From Synechococcus sp. PCC 7336 (GTDB lineage Bacteria > Cyanobacteriota > Cyanobacteriia > Thermostichales > PCC-7336): a DNA stretch of 64,000 nt. Positions 9,524 to 17,836 of this stretch are shown one piece after another. The notes under the pieces are model-generated. The model did not search any database. It was not told the DNA's origin and saw only the letters and a list, made by a program, of their open reading frames with translations. A program made the translations under genes and the position numbers. Numbering within the stretch: the first letter of the stretch is position 1; each line of letters opens with the position of its first letter. The stretch spans positions 1,225,268 to 1,289,267 of the forward strand of contig NZ_CM001776.1 in NCBI RefSeq assembly GCF_000332275.1. The letters run 5' to 3'.

Positions 9524-11212
9524 GTGGTGGAAGCAGTCGAAAACGGCTCAATTGACAGGGACACAGCGGAAACCCCTCAAGCACTGGCGACCGTGACCCA
9601 GGGATCGTTAGGTCAGGGGCTGGAAGCGCGGCTCAATCCGGGGATCTCTGTGGAGGAGATGCGGGTGGGCAAGTTTGTGGTAGTGCGGGGGCAGCGAAAT
9701 CGCTTTTTTGGCCTGCTCTCGGATGTGGCCTTGGGGTCCACTAGCCCGCAGATTTTAATCGATCCGCCCCGCCCCGAAGAAATATTTTTGTCAGAAATAT
9801 TGGCAGGAACGGGGACATTTGGGACGGTGACGCTCGTCCCGATGTTGATGTTGGTGGATGGGAAAGATGCGGATGAGACGCAACTGCTGCCGGTAAAAAC
9901 GGTACCGGCCCATTTTTCACAGGTTTACGAAGCGCGGAAGCGAGACTTTCAAGCGGTGTTTGGGTCGGAAGCCGAGCCGCGATCGCGCAATTTTGCCATC
10001 GGTCAGCCTGTGGATACGGACGTGCCCATCTGCTTGAATCTCGACCGATTTGTGGAGCGCAGTAACGGCATCTTCGGCAAGTCCGGCACGGGGAAATCTT
10101 TCTTGACTCGCCTCTTACTGGCGGGGATTATCCGCAAGCAAGCTGCTGTCAACTTGATCTTTGATATGCATTCGGAATATGGCTGGGAGGCAGCAACGGA
10201 GGAGAGTGGGGCCAATACTGTCAAGGGCTTGAAGCAATTGTTTCCCGGGCAGGTACAGATCTACACCCTCGATGCCGATTCGACTAAGCGGCGGGGGGTT
10301 CGAGATGCGTTGGAGCTATTTATTAGTTTCAACCAGATTGAAGTGGAAGATCTGATGTTGTTGCGGGAGGAGCTAAACCTTTCAGAAGCGAGCTTGGAGA
10401 ATGCGGTCATTTTGCGCAATGAGTTCGGGCGAGACTGGATTTCGAGACTCTTGACAATGTCGAATGCCGAGATTCAAGAGTTTTGCGAGCAGCGGATGGG
10501 TCATAAGGCGTCGATTATGGCACTGCAGCGCAAGCTGACGCGGTTGGAAGATTTGGACTACATTCGGTCGGCGACTCCCCACAATTACATCAACCAAATT
10601 TTGGAGTCGCTGGAGGCGGGCCAGCACGTTGTGATCGAGTTTGGTTCTCAATCCAACATGCTCTCTTACATGTTGGCCAGCAATGTAATTACTCGCCGCA
10701 TTCACAAAGCCTACGTTCACAAAGCCGAGCGCTACTTATACAGCAAGAATCCAGCAGATAAACCCCGGCAACTGACGATCGCGATCGAGGAGGCCCACCG
10801 GTTCTTAGCTCCGCAGACGGTGAAGCAAACCATTTACGGCACGATCGCCCGCGAAATGCGCAAGTATTTTGTCACGCTGTTGGTAGTGGATCAGCGACCG
10901 TCGGGGATCGATAGCGAGGTGATGTCCCAAATCGGTACGCGGATTACGGCACTGCTCAATGACGAGAAAGATATCGATGCGGTGTTTACAGGGGTGTCGG
11001 GGGGACAGAATCTGCGCACGATCTTGGCGAAATTGGATTCCAAGCAGCAGGCATTGATCTTGGGCCATGCAGTGCCGATGCCGGTGGTGGTGCGCACGCG
11101 GCCGTATGACGAGCGGTTTTATGCCGAGATTGGGGAACCCGATTGGAGTGAGGCGTCAGATGAGGAGGTTTTGCGGGCGGCAGAATTGGCGCGAACGCAG
11201 TTGGGCCTGTAG
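9524..11212 (+). CDS. HerA/VirB4-like ATPase (DUF87)
   Basis: A 562-residue ATPase. An N-terminal beta-barrel-like region (HAS-barrel type, residues about 20-130) precedes Walker A GIFGKSGTGKS at about residue 181. Walker B is AIEEAHRF near residue 418, followed by VVDQRPSGIDSEV and a C-terminal FTGVSGGQNLRTILAKL. HerA proteins are hexameric DNA translocases. In bacteria some act with nucleases in DNA repair or defence, but no NurA or Sir2 partner lies next to this gene, so it looks like the stand-alone cyanobacterial type. It starts GTG GTG; the first is taken. Confidence 0.85.
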   Translation: MVEAVENGSIDRDTAETPQALATVTQGSLGQGLEARLNPGISVEEMRVGKFVVVRGQRNRFFGLLSDVALGSTSPQILIDPPRPEEIFLSEILAGTGTFGTVTLVPMLMLVDGKDADETQLLPVKTVPAHFSQVYEARKRDFQAVFGSEAEPRSRNFAIGQPVDTDVPICLNLDRFVERSNGIFGKSGTGKSFLTRLLLAGIIRKQAAVNLIFDMHSEYGWEAATEESGANTVKGLKQLFPGQVQIYTLDADSTKRRGVRDALELFISFNQIEVEDLMLLREELNLSEASLENAVILRNEFGRDWISRLLTMSNAEIQEFCEQRMGHKASIMALQRKLTRLEDLDYIRSATPHNYINQILESLEAGQHVVIEFGSQSNMLSYMLASNVITRRIHKAYVHKAERYLYSKNPADKPRQLTIAIEEAHRFLAPQTVKQTIYGTIAREMRKYFVTLLVVDQRPSGIDSEVMSQIGTRITALLNDEKDIDAVFTGVSGGQNLRTILAKLDSKQQALILGHAVPMPVVVRTRPYDERFYAEIGEPDWSEASDEEVLRAAELARTQLGL

Positions 11213-11652
11213 GGACTGTACGGCTTTGCGTTCGTCCTTCTCAGTTTCCATACAAACCAGTTTGTTAAATGTTGTGACATCTCGAAATTGACTGGCCAGA
11301 GCTGAAATTCTTTTGCCACAAACTTTGTAGGGATTTTGAGGAACTTCAGTAGAGCTGTTACTAGCGTTGACGGGAGGTGATGCTCTCAATAATATACAGA
11401 CTAGTTGGTATACATACGACCAACAGATCGTCCATAGGAGAGCAAAGGGCAATGCGATCCATGCAGGACTCAAGGCGTCTGGCCTTTCGAATTTGCACAG
11501 ACAAACCTAGTAGGCAGCTCGGAATGAATCTATCCCCAACTCCCAAGAGTATATAAAAGAAGCTCTCAATACCTGCATGATGGTGAGTCAGAAAACAACA
11601 CTGCAGGATAATTTTCAGGCGTTCAGCGATCTGTTCAAAAACCTTCTCTCAA
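11213..11652. other. Intergenic, no gene recognised
   Basis: About 440 nt between the HerA-type gene and the truncated IS copy. The open frames here are short, overlap each other and show no known domain. No inverted repeat matching the IS end (ACCTCTTGC) occurs here, so the left end of the IS has been lost rather than displaced. Confidence 0.6.
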
Positions 11653-12299
11653 TTGGGTTTTTTCCTCGGGATGAAACTATTGGGGTGATGAGTCGCAATT
11701 TCTTGATATCCGTTGTCTTGCAAGCTTTGCGTCTCGGGATGGAAATGAATGCCAGAGGCTTTGAACAGATTGAAATCGTGGCGACGCCCCTGACCAAAGA
11801 AGGTACAGATGACTTCTCTGGTTTGCTGGTCGAGGATGATTTGACATTTGAGCGTATGTTGCTTCTTCTTGCCGGAATAGAAGTGTCTTTGCTTGCGATT
11901 GGGGCGTTCAATCGGAGTTTCTGTTACATCCATCACCACCACTTCAGGTCTGCCAAAGCCTCGAAACAAGCGCTTTTTACCGGGTAAACGAAATAAACCA
12001 GAGCCCATCAGACTATCCTCAAGCCAATGAACAATGCGGCAAACGGTCGATTCGGACATCCCCCAATCGGTGCCGATATGAAAGTATGGACGATATTCTC
12101 GCCAATACTCTAGGGCCACCAGCACAAGGTCCTCCAAGCAGAGGCTGGGTTTGCGACCCCGTCCTGGGGTTTCAGGCAATTGGGCTTTGAAGCTTTTGAC
12201 CATGCTTTTAAAGGTGGGGCGATGCACACCAAATCTGCGTTTAAACGATTTAGGGTTGAGTCGTTGGGCTGATTCGTAGTTCATCGGCAGCAACATCAA
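11649..12299 (-). pseudogene. IS5-like transposase, 3'-truncated (copy 1)
   Basis: The first 216 residues of a DDE transposase with an N-terminal helix-turn-helix (GMSESTVCRIVHWLE). The DDE_Tnp_4-type catalytic core begins at VVVMDVTETPIERP, and a second block is QGRRHDFNLFKASG. It matches copy 2 up to FIPRKKP and then ends where the IS is cut at about 11653. The catalytic Glu region (ERICIEHVNR in copy 2) is absent, so it cannot be active. Confidence 0.88.
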
Positions 12300-12401
12300 T
12301 TATCTTCGCCCTGTGGTATGCCATAGTTAGCGCTCCATTAGCAAGCACTATGAGACGAAGGAAAACATATAATCTTATCACAAAATTTTTTTGCAAGAGG
12401 T
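11653..12401 (-). mobile_element. IS5-like element, copy 1, truncated at its left (3') end
   Basis: Nearly identical (about ten differences by eye) to 21717-22464. The right terminus ends in TTGCAAGAGGT (terminal repeat ACCTCTTGCAA on the minus strand). Homology stops abruptly near 11653, so the last quarter of the transposase and the left inverted repeat are missing. Same orientation as copy 2, about 10 kb away. Confidence 0.88.
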
Positions 12402-12410
12402 CTGTTAAGT

Positions 12411-13562
12411 CTAATTACTGTATGTTATGTCTATAATGTGAGGAGCAAAAAATATCTTTGGGCGCTCCACCATATCTGATTTAGCCAGTATTCCTACATC
12501 AATCAAACGTTCTATATCAGTACTGGCAGTCGGATAGGATATGTCACACATTTCTTTTACCTGAGGGATTGTGACTGCTGGTGATTCAAATAAACTTTCG
12601 ATGATTCGATTGAGCCGAATATTACCTCTAGACTTGTCTAAAATCTCCATATATTTATTGCGAAGCACCAGTAACTCGCCAAAACGCCTAATAGCATCTC
12701 TCGACTGTTCGATAGTTCCTCGTAGACAAAATTTAATCCAGCCTTCCCAATTACCCTTTGAACTCACTTCGAACAATAACTTTATATATTCATCTTTATA
12801 CTTATCAAAGAAGGCACTGAGATATAGCCAAGGCTTTTTAAGATTGCACTGCTCGTAAATCATCAAAGATAGGAGCAATCTTCCAACTCGACCATTTCCA
12901 TCAAGGAAAGGATGAATCGTTTCGAATTGATAGTGTGCCATAAAGCAGAAGATTAGCTTATCGACATCCTTTTCTTTATGAATAGCTTTTTCAAGATCGT
13001 ATAAACAAGGTTTTAGCTCATTTGGAGGCGGTGGAATAAAGCGTCTGTCTGAACCAATATGAACTTGGACACGCCGGAAATTGCCTGGATCTTTCTGTGC
13101 TCCTCTCACGCCTGCCAATAGTTCTCGGTGGATTTCTCGAATTAGGTTCAGTGAGAGTGGCCTTTCAGTCAAAAGATGCAAGCCCAACTCTAACGCTCTG
13201 TTATAGTTCCACACCTCTTGCCAAGAGCCCATTGGATCGCTCGCCGATTTTGGCTCTTTTGGATCGATCTCAAACAGCAAAAGCTGCTCTGGCGTTGCGT
13301 AAGTCCCTTCTAGGCTAGAAGAGCGCAAGGCTTCACGGCGTTGCAGTGGCCGCAACAGCAAATTGTAATTTGGAATGTTGTACCCAACGCCATCAAGCCG
13401 CGCTAATTCCTCACGCGCCAGGGCTAGTAGTTTCCAAACTTCAGTTGAGTTGTTCCATTTTATCGGTAGAGGATTAGGGATATATGCCCAGTCCTGCTTG
13501 TCACCTGTTGATATTTTCGAGAGTTTACCAGGAAATTCACCTGAAAATATATCCTCGTCCAT
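12411..13562 (-). CDS. Fic-domain protein with C-terminal winged helix
   Basis: A 383-residue protein with an N-terminal Fic_N region. The Fic core motif HPFLDGNGRVGR is at about residues 215-226, and the C-terminal part is a winged-helix (TIPQVKEMCDISYPTASTDI). Fic enzymes transfer AMP (or another nucleotide moiety) to target proteins. An inhibitory-helix motif of the form S-x-x-x-E-G (SSSLEG, near residue 82) suggests the class with built-in N-terminal autoinhibition. The gene looks intact and sits just inside IS copy 1. The palindromes upstream are probably bound by its own winged helix (inference). Confidence 0.9.
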   Translation of the reverse strand: MDEDIFSGEFPGKLSKISTGDKQDWAYIPNPLPIKWNNSTEVWKLLALAREELARLDGVGYNIPNYNLLLRPLQRREALRSSSLEGTYATPEQLLLFEIDPKEPKSASDPMGSWQEVWNYNRALELGLHLLTERPLSLNLIREIHRELLAGVRGAQKDPGNFRRVQVHIGSDRRFIPPPPNELKPCLYDLEKAIHKEKDVDKLIFCFMAHYQFETIHPFLDGNGRVGRLLLSLMIYEQCNLKKPWLYLSAFFDKYKDEYIKLLFEVSSKGNWEGWIKFCLRGTIEQSRDAIRRFGELLVLRNKYMEILDKSRGNIRLNRIIESLFESPAVTIPQVKEMCDISYPTASTDIERLIDVGILAKSDMVERPKIFFAPHIIDITYSN

Positions 13563-13576
13563 CCAGACCTCAACAA

Positions 13577-13645
13577 AATTTTAATTCGCAGACCCCAATT
13601 AAAATTATAGCCGAAAAATTTTAATTCGTAATCTTGAATTAAAGT
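13577..13645. promoter_or_regulatory. Two tandem palindromes upstream of fic (putative operators)
   Basis: Unit 1 is AATTTTAATT (13577-13586), a 10-nt spacer, then AATTAAAATT (13597-13606), a perfect 10-bp inverted repeat. Unit 2 is AATTTTAATT (13617-13626), a 10-nt spacer, then AATTAAA (13637-13643). The units are 40 bp apart. They lie 15-83 bp upstream of the fic ATG. Fic proteins of this type often carry a DNA-binding tail, so autoregulation is likely. Confidence 0.65.
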
Positions 13646-13890
13646 AAGTGTGGCTTTATGTGCTGAAGTGCTTGCTGGATAGGGGATTGCCCTGTAATCT
13701 CATAGCTTCCTGCTGGCGCGAACCTGAGTTTGAGCTGGCCGAATTTCTGCTGGCAAGGCGTGTCACCTTCAGAGGCAGGCTTAACAAAGCTTTGAGCCTT
13801 GCTGCTCCCCCAAGAAACCAGGGTATCTTGGCTTAGGCCAATTTCTACAGCTACTGGTTCTCCACGGCGATCGCTGCTTGGATTTGTTCG
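13639..13890 (-). other. Possible gene remnant upstream of fic
   Basis: An open minus-strand frame of about 80 codons reads GEPVAVEIGLSQDTLVSWG and ends QQALQHIKPHLL at TAA 13641-13639, inside the second fic palindrome. It has no ATG, GTG or TTG start in a sensible place and no family I recognise. It may be the 3' end of a gene whose front was lost in rearrangement, or chance. It overlaps the coiled-coil gene remnant at 13849-13896. Confidence 0.25.
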
Positions 13891-13896
13891 GGTGTC
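13849..13896 (-). pseudogene. Truncated copy of the MTPEQIQAAIA small coiled-coil gene
   Basis: The first 11 codons (MTPEQIQAAIA) equal the start of the complete gene at 16788-17045, then the frame stops after VENQ. The sequence upstream of the ATG is also shared in part (a pyrimidine-rich CCCTATCGTAAGCC-type stretch on the plus strand). It is therefore a fragment of a duplicated unit. Confidence 0.55.
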
Positions 13897-14605
13897 ATGG
13901 TTGTTCCCTTCCCTATCGTAAGCCTGCGCCCCTCCCAGCTATTTCCCTTTAGCGGAAGACACCGTAAAACCCTGCTGCTTAAGTTCAGGTATATCAGGTG
14001 CCTTCCGATAAAATGAAGAGCGATCGCACCTCCGCCAAGAAACGCGATCGTCAAGAACTATAACCACCGGTATTCTAAGCGATGTCCACTACTGGAAACA
14101 ACTCCAAGCGCACCAAGGTCTTTGTCAGCTACAGCCACAAGGATACTTCTGCTCTAGATCGAATGCTGGTGCATTTGGCCCCACTTGAGCGTGAAGGATT
14201 GGATCTTTGGGTCGATACAAAAATCAAATCAGGTCAGGACTGAGAAACGGAAATTAAGACGGCTTTGAATGAGGCTAGGGTTGCTATTTTGCTGGTCAGT
14301 GCTGATTTCATAGCATCTGACTTTATCTATAAGGATGAGCTGCCACCGATATTCATGGCTGCAAAAAAGGAAGGACTTGTTGTCCTACCCGTAATTCTAT
14401 CTACGTGCCGCTTCAGTCGAAGTCGTTTGGGCATATTTCAGGCGGTCAATGAACCTTCTAAACCACTTCTGGAGTTGTCCTACAATGAGAAAGAAAAAGT
14501 CTGGGACCGGTTAGGTAGTCGAGTTGAAGAGCTTTTTGGATTGGAGGAAGAACAAAAGTCTAGTCAACGGGTTCCATTGCAGCCAGTTGTTTCAAATGAG
14601 GCTAA

Positions 14606-15466
14606 GAGCGTGTCTGAAAAGGTCAGCAGATAAAGTTGAGAGGCTGAGTTAGAGCCTCCCAACCAATGACACGCCAATCCTACGACACCGATCTAACCCC
14701 TGCCCAGTGCGAGCTTCTAGCTCCGCTATTACCGCCAGCTAAGCCAGGCGGTCGTCCCCGCAGCGTCAACGTTTTCGAAGTGGTCAATGCCATCTTCTAT
14801 CTGTTGAGAGCCGGATGTGCCTGGCGTCTGCTGCCCCACGACTTCCCCGCTTGGCAAACGGTCTACCATTACTTCCGTCAGTGGGAAGCCGATGGCACCT
14901 GGGAAGCTCTCAACCATGCTCTGCGCCAGCAACTGAGAGAAACGGTGGGGCGCAATCCTTCTCCCTCGGCAGCCTGCCTGGATTCCCAATCGGTCAAAAC
15001 AGCTGGTGCCGCTCAAGAAACAGGCTTTGATGGAGGCAAAAAAGTTAAAGGTCGCAAGCGCACTATCCTGGTTGATACGATGGGTCTACTGCTGGGTGCC
15101 AAGGTCCACAGTGCCCGACGCTCCGACCATGACGGCCTCACCTTGCTGGGGATTTGGTTTGCCAGTATGTGGAGTTGCTTGCAATTGATTTGGACCGATA
15201 AAACCTTTGGTGGCAAATCTTTTGTGGCTTGGGTTGAGCAAGCGTTTGGCTGGACTATTGAAGTCGTACAACGGCCTGCTGAGCAAAAAGGGTTCCAGCT
15301 TTTACCTCGGCGATGGGTGGTTGAGCGCACCTTTGCCTGGTTTGGTCGATACCGTCGCTTGAGCAAGGACTACGAATATTTGCCCACTACGAGTGAGACG
15401 ATGCTTTACGCTGCTATGGTCAATCTCATGCTTCGTAGGCTGGCTTGAGACTTTTCAGACACGTTC
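14606..15466 (+). mobile_element. IS5-family insertion sequence, 861 bp, inside the TIR-FGE gene
   Basis: Terminal inverted repeats are GAGCGTGTCTGAAAAG on the left and GAACGTGTCTGAAAAG on the right (read inward). They are flanked by a 3-bp target duplication TAA at 14603-14605 and 15467-15469. One transposase gene fills the element. The duplication is still exact, so the insertion looks recent. Confidence 0.9.
14666..15448 (+). CDS. IS5-family transposase
   Basis: A 260-residue protein with the IS5-type N-terminus (LTPAQCELLAPLLPPAKPGG) and RAGCAWRLLPHDFPAWQTVY. The DDE core has LDSQSVKTAGA (first Asp), WTDKTFGGKSF (second Asp) and RRWVVERTFAWFGRYRRL (Glu). Length and motifs look complete, so the element may be active. 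It is divergent from the other IS in this window, with no close similarity to it. Confidence 0.93.
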   Translation: MTRQSYDTDLTPAQCELLAPLLPPAKPGGRPRSVNVFEVVNAIFYLLRAGCAWRLLPHDFPAWQTVYHYFRQWEADGTWEALNHALRQQLRETVGRNPSPSAACLDSQSVKTAGAAQETGFDGGKKVKGRKRTILVDTMGLLLGAKVHSARRSDHDGLTLLGIWFASMWSCLQLIWTDKTFGGKSFVAWVEQAFGWTIEVVQRPAEQKGFQLLPRRWVVERTFAWFGRYRRLSKDYEYLPTTSETMLYAAMVNLMLRRLA

Positions 15467-16118
15467 TAAGGAGGCTCCTAAAAGCTTTTTAGAAGACCTG
15501 GGCAATGGGATAGGGCTGGAGATGATTGCAATCCCTGGGGGAGGCTTTTGGATGGGGTCGCCAGATCGTGAAGCAGAGAGGAAAGATGGTGAAGACCCTC
15601 AACATCGCGTCAATCTATCTCCATTTTGGATGGGGAAATATCCGGTAACTCAAGCACAGTGGATGGAGGTGGCGGCTTTCCCGAAAGTGGAGTTAGAGCT
15701 TAAACCTCAACCTTCATGCTTCTCCGGCCTCGACCGTCCCGTAGAGTTAATCTCTTGGCACGAGGCTGTTGAATTCTGCGCCCGTTTGGCCAGACAAACG
15801 GGCAAAGAGTATCGGCTACCCAGCGAGGCGGAATGGGAATATGCCTGTCGTGCTGGAACCTTCACCCCTTTCTCTTTTGGGGAGACCATCACAACGGACT
15901 TAGCGAATTTTGATGGCCGATCCATCTATGGGAGTGGATCGAAGGGTGAATATCGGAAACAAACCACTCCTGTAGGTACCTTCAAAGCAAATGCTTTCGG
16001 ACTGTACGACATGCACGGGAACGTGTGGGAATGGTGCGAGGACCGCTGGCATGAAAATTATACGGGCGCGCCCGCAGGGGGAACCCCCTGGAATGAAGGG
16101 AAGGGTAGTAGCCGGGTG

Positions 16119-16222
16119 CTGCGCGGTGGTTCGTGGTACTACCCTCCGAGGCTCTGCCGGTCGGCCTTTCGCGACTGGGACTTTCCCGAGGGCCGCAACG
16201 ACCTCTGCGGTTTTCGCGTCGC
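16119..16222 (+). other. Candidate DGR variable region (VR) at the FGE C-terminus
   Basis: Invariant anchors RGGSW, CRSA and GFRV frame a stretch (16137-16208). Its codons TAC, TAC, CTC, TTT, GAC, GAC, TTT, AAC, GAC, CTC and TGC are what adenine-specific mutation of AAC-rich template codons would give. In known cyanobacterial retroelement targets the same positions are mostly Asn in the template. A C/G-rich stretch (CCTGTTCCCCCGCG, about 16222-16235) follows, as at initiation-of-mutagenic-homing sites. No template repeat or reverse transcriptase was recognised in the window. Confidence 0.65.
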
Positions 16223-16402
16223 CTGTTCCCCCGCGAGGAATTCTTCATAGCCCTTTTTCACTTGTTGCCCTCTTGCCCTTTGCTCAAATCGCCCTAAGGA
16301 CGATTTGCAATTAAGCACTTTTGCCCTTACTCAGCAGGGTTTCCAGGCTTCGATCGCCACCCAAATCGACTTGCGTTTAAACACTTTGGGGCGATCGCCT
16401 TC

Positions 16403-16714
16403 TCAGTCCACTCTTTGTTCGAGACGCTTCAGCACCCCACCCACGTCATTCGCAATGTCTTCAAGCGCTCGCAGTCTGAGGTCCGTCTCCTCTCTCCATT
16501 GACGGGTGGACTCAGCGTTGCTCATCACAACAGTGCTGAGCTGAGCGATCGCCGCCCCAAGCTGGGCATTGTTGCTGACGATCTGGGCATTCGTCGCGTT
16601 CATTTGCCCCAGCATGACTTCGGTGCGTTGCATGTAACCGGTTACCTGATTGGTCAATGCTTCAACAGAGTGTGCTGCTGAAGCTACTTGTTTGGCTAAT
16701 TTGTCTTCGTCCAT
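16403..16714 (-). CDS. Small coiled-coil protein, hypothetical
   Basis: A 103-residue protein that appears almost entirely helical (EALTNQVTGYMQRTEVMLGQ, ALEDIANDVGGVLKRLEQ) with heptad-like spacing. No known domain seen. An AGGAGA-like ribosome binding site lies just upstream of the ATG. The 5' leader resembles those of its two neighbours with MTPEQIQ starts, so the three may be one duplicated family. Function unknown. Confidence 0.55.
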   Translation of the reverse strand: MDEDKLAKQVASAAHSVEALTNQVTGYMQRTEVMLGQMNATNAQIVSNNAQLGAAIAQLSTVVMSNAESTRQWREETDLRLRALEDIANDVGGVLKRLEQRVD

Positions 16715-16787
16715 TTCAGTAGATCTCCTTTGCTGGGGGTTGGAGGCGATCGCTTACCCCTCCCCTATGGTGAGCCCGCGTCCTGCT

Positions 16788-17045
16788 TCACCTCTCCCAA
16801 TCTGCTAAAGCTTGAATCGCTCGCGCATTGCTCTCGATGGCGCGGGCGTTGCTATCGACAAGCTGACGAGTTTCCCTCAAATCATCATGCACAGCCCTAA
16901 GGTCTTGCTCGATCGCTTCAAAGGCTTGTCTGGAAAACTCAAAGCTTTCTCGCTGTGCGTTCGCCAGTTGCGCGATTAGATCGGCAGTACGATCCTGCTT
17001 GATGGTCAACTGCGCGATCGCTGCTTGAATTTGTTCGGGCGTCAT
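16788..17045 (-). CDS. Small coiled-coil protein (MTPEQIQAAIA family), hypothetical
   Basis: 85 residues beginning MTPEQIQAAIAQLTIKQ, with a helical body and a terminal repeat NARAIESNARAIQALADWER. Such short coiled-coil proteins, often repeated as paralogues, are frequent in cyanobacteria and have no assigned function. The fragment at 13849-13896 is a truncated relative. It lies immediately downstream of the antirepressor gene on the same strand. Confidence 0.6.
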   Translation of the reverse strand: MTPEQIQAAIAQLTIKQDRTADLIAQLANAQRESFEFSRQAFEAIEQDLRAVHDDLRETRQLVDSNARAIESNARAIQALADWER

Positions 17046-17083
17046 GGTTGGTTCCTATCCCTCCCATATCGTCCGATTGCGTC

Positions 17084-17836
17084 CTACAAGCATCCGTTCA
17101 TCCAATTCAGCCGCCGCTCCACATCAAAAGTATTCATGGTGGTTGCCGCCAGCGCCTCAGTCCATGCGTCCGAGTTCCGGCCCATGCCTATGCTTTCGAG
17201 CAATACCCACATCTTCTTCGTATCGGCACTCTTCCCTTTCATCACGTCATATCGGCGGCATAGGGCAGTGATGCCAAAGTTCTCGTAAGCCTGCTGGGTA
17301 CTGGAATCGATGGTGCGATCGCGATACTCAGTCCTAACAATCTCGCCAGTCCCCAGAATCGCAGCTTTGAATGGCTCAGGTGCAAATTGGGCGATCGCTT
17401 CCCGCTTCTCTACGAGTAGGCGCTGTTCGGCGGCAGCCTTAGCTTTGGCTTCTGCCACCTTCAACTCAAGCTCTAAGATCTTGCGCTGTTGGACTGGGAT
17501 GACCTCGGCAGCCTTCTTTGCCAGCCGTTCACACCGCAAAAAATATTCTCTAGTGCTACGACCTTGCTCGGTGCCAGCCATCATGGCGAGCATCTTGAAG
17601 CAATCGGTGGTGAGCGTAACTTGCTCTGCATGCTTTGTGCCTGTCTGGTGCTGCTTATCAATATTGATAAGCAGGTAATCTACTCCCTCCACAAAATCTT
17701 GCAACAGCTTCCGTTTTGCATTGCCTTTGGTGCTATATCCAATCCACTTCCAAGCCTGCTCGAAGTCAATAGGAAAGTCTTCCCCAGAATCGAGCATCGA
17801 CATGATAGCTGTCTCGGTGAGAGCGATCGCAGACAT
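17084..17836 (-). CDS. Phage-type antirepressor (MSV199/AntA-like)
   Basis: 250 residues from ATG 17836, whose first base overlaps the stop codon of the GIY-YIG gene (TGATG), so the two are translationally coupled. The N-terminal half (DFEQAWKWIGYSTKGNAKRK, FVEGVDYLLIN, TTDCFKMLAMMAGTEQGRST) matches the MSV199/AntA-type domain of phage antirepressors. The C-terminus has a coiled coil and a conserved-looking FGITALCRRYDVM segment. These proteins relieve repression in temperate phages, which here points to a phage remnant or phage-derived island. Confidence 0.75.
   Translation of the reverse strand: MSAIALTETAIMSMLDSGEDFPIDFEQAWKWIGYSTKGNAKRKLLQDFVEGVDYLLINIDKQHQTGTKHAEQVTLTTDCFKMLAMMAGTEQGRSTREYFLRCERLAKKAAEVIPVQQRKILELELKVAEAKAKAAAEQRLLVEKREAIAQFAPEPFKAAILGTGEIVRTEYRDRTIDSSTQQAYENFGITALCRRYDVMKGKSADTKKMWVLLESIGMGRNSDAWTEALAATTMNTFDVERRLNWMNGCL

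Larger units (their letters stand above)
14082..16250 (+). pseudogene. TIR-FGE fusion, broken by TGA and IS insertion; DGR-type C-terminus
   Basis: Removing 14606-15469 (IS plus one target repeat, 864 bp) gives a continuous frame of 435 codons. The N-terminus is a TIR domain (KVFVSYSHKDTSALDRML... ALNEARVAILLVSADF). The C-terminal half is a complete FGE/SUMF1-type domain (MIAIPGGGFWMGSP, LPSEAEWEYACRAG, YDMHGNVWEWCEDRW, RVLRGGSW) of C-type-lectin-like fold. Codon 54 is TGA (14241-14243), where relatives have Trp in a GDxW-like motif (GQD-stop-ETE). TIR domains are often NAD-cleaving effectors, and FGE-fold C-termini are common targets of diversity-generating retroelements. The gene is inactive unless TGA is read through and the IS excised. 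Confidence 0.85.

Noticed and set aside
11577-11987. 136-codon plus frame across IS copy 1
   Set aside because: Antisense shadow of the truncated transposase; the same reading recurs in copy 2.
16403-16714. Coiled-coil gene as an accessory (Avd) protein of a retroelement
   Set aside because: It lies next to the variable region but lacks the basic four-helix pattern of Avd, and no reverse transcriptase or template is near.
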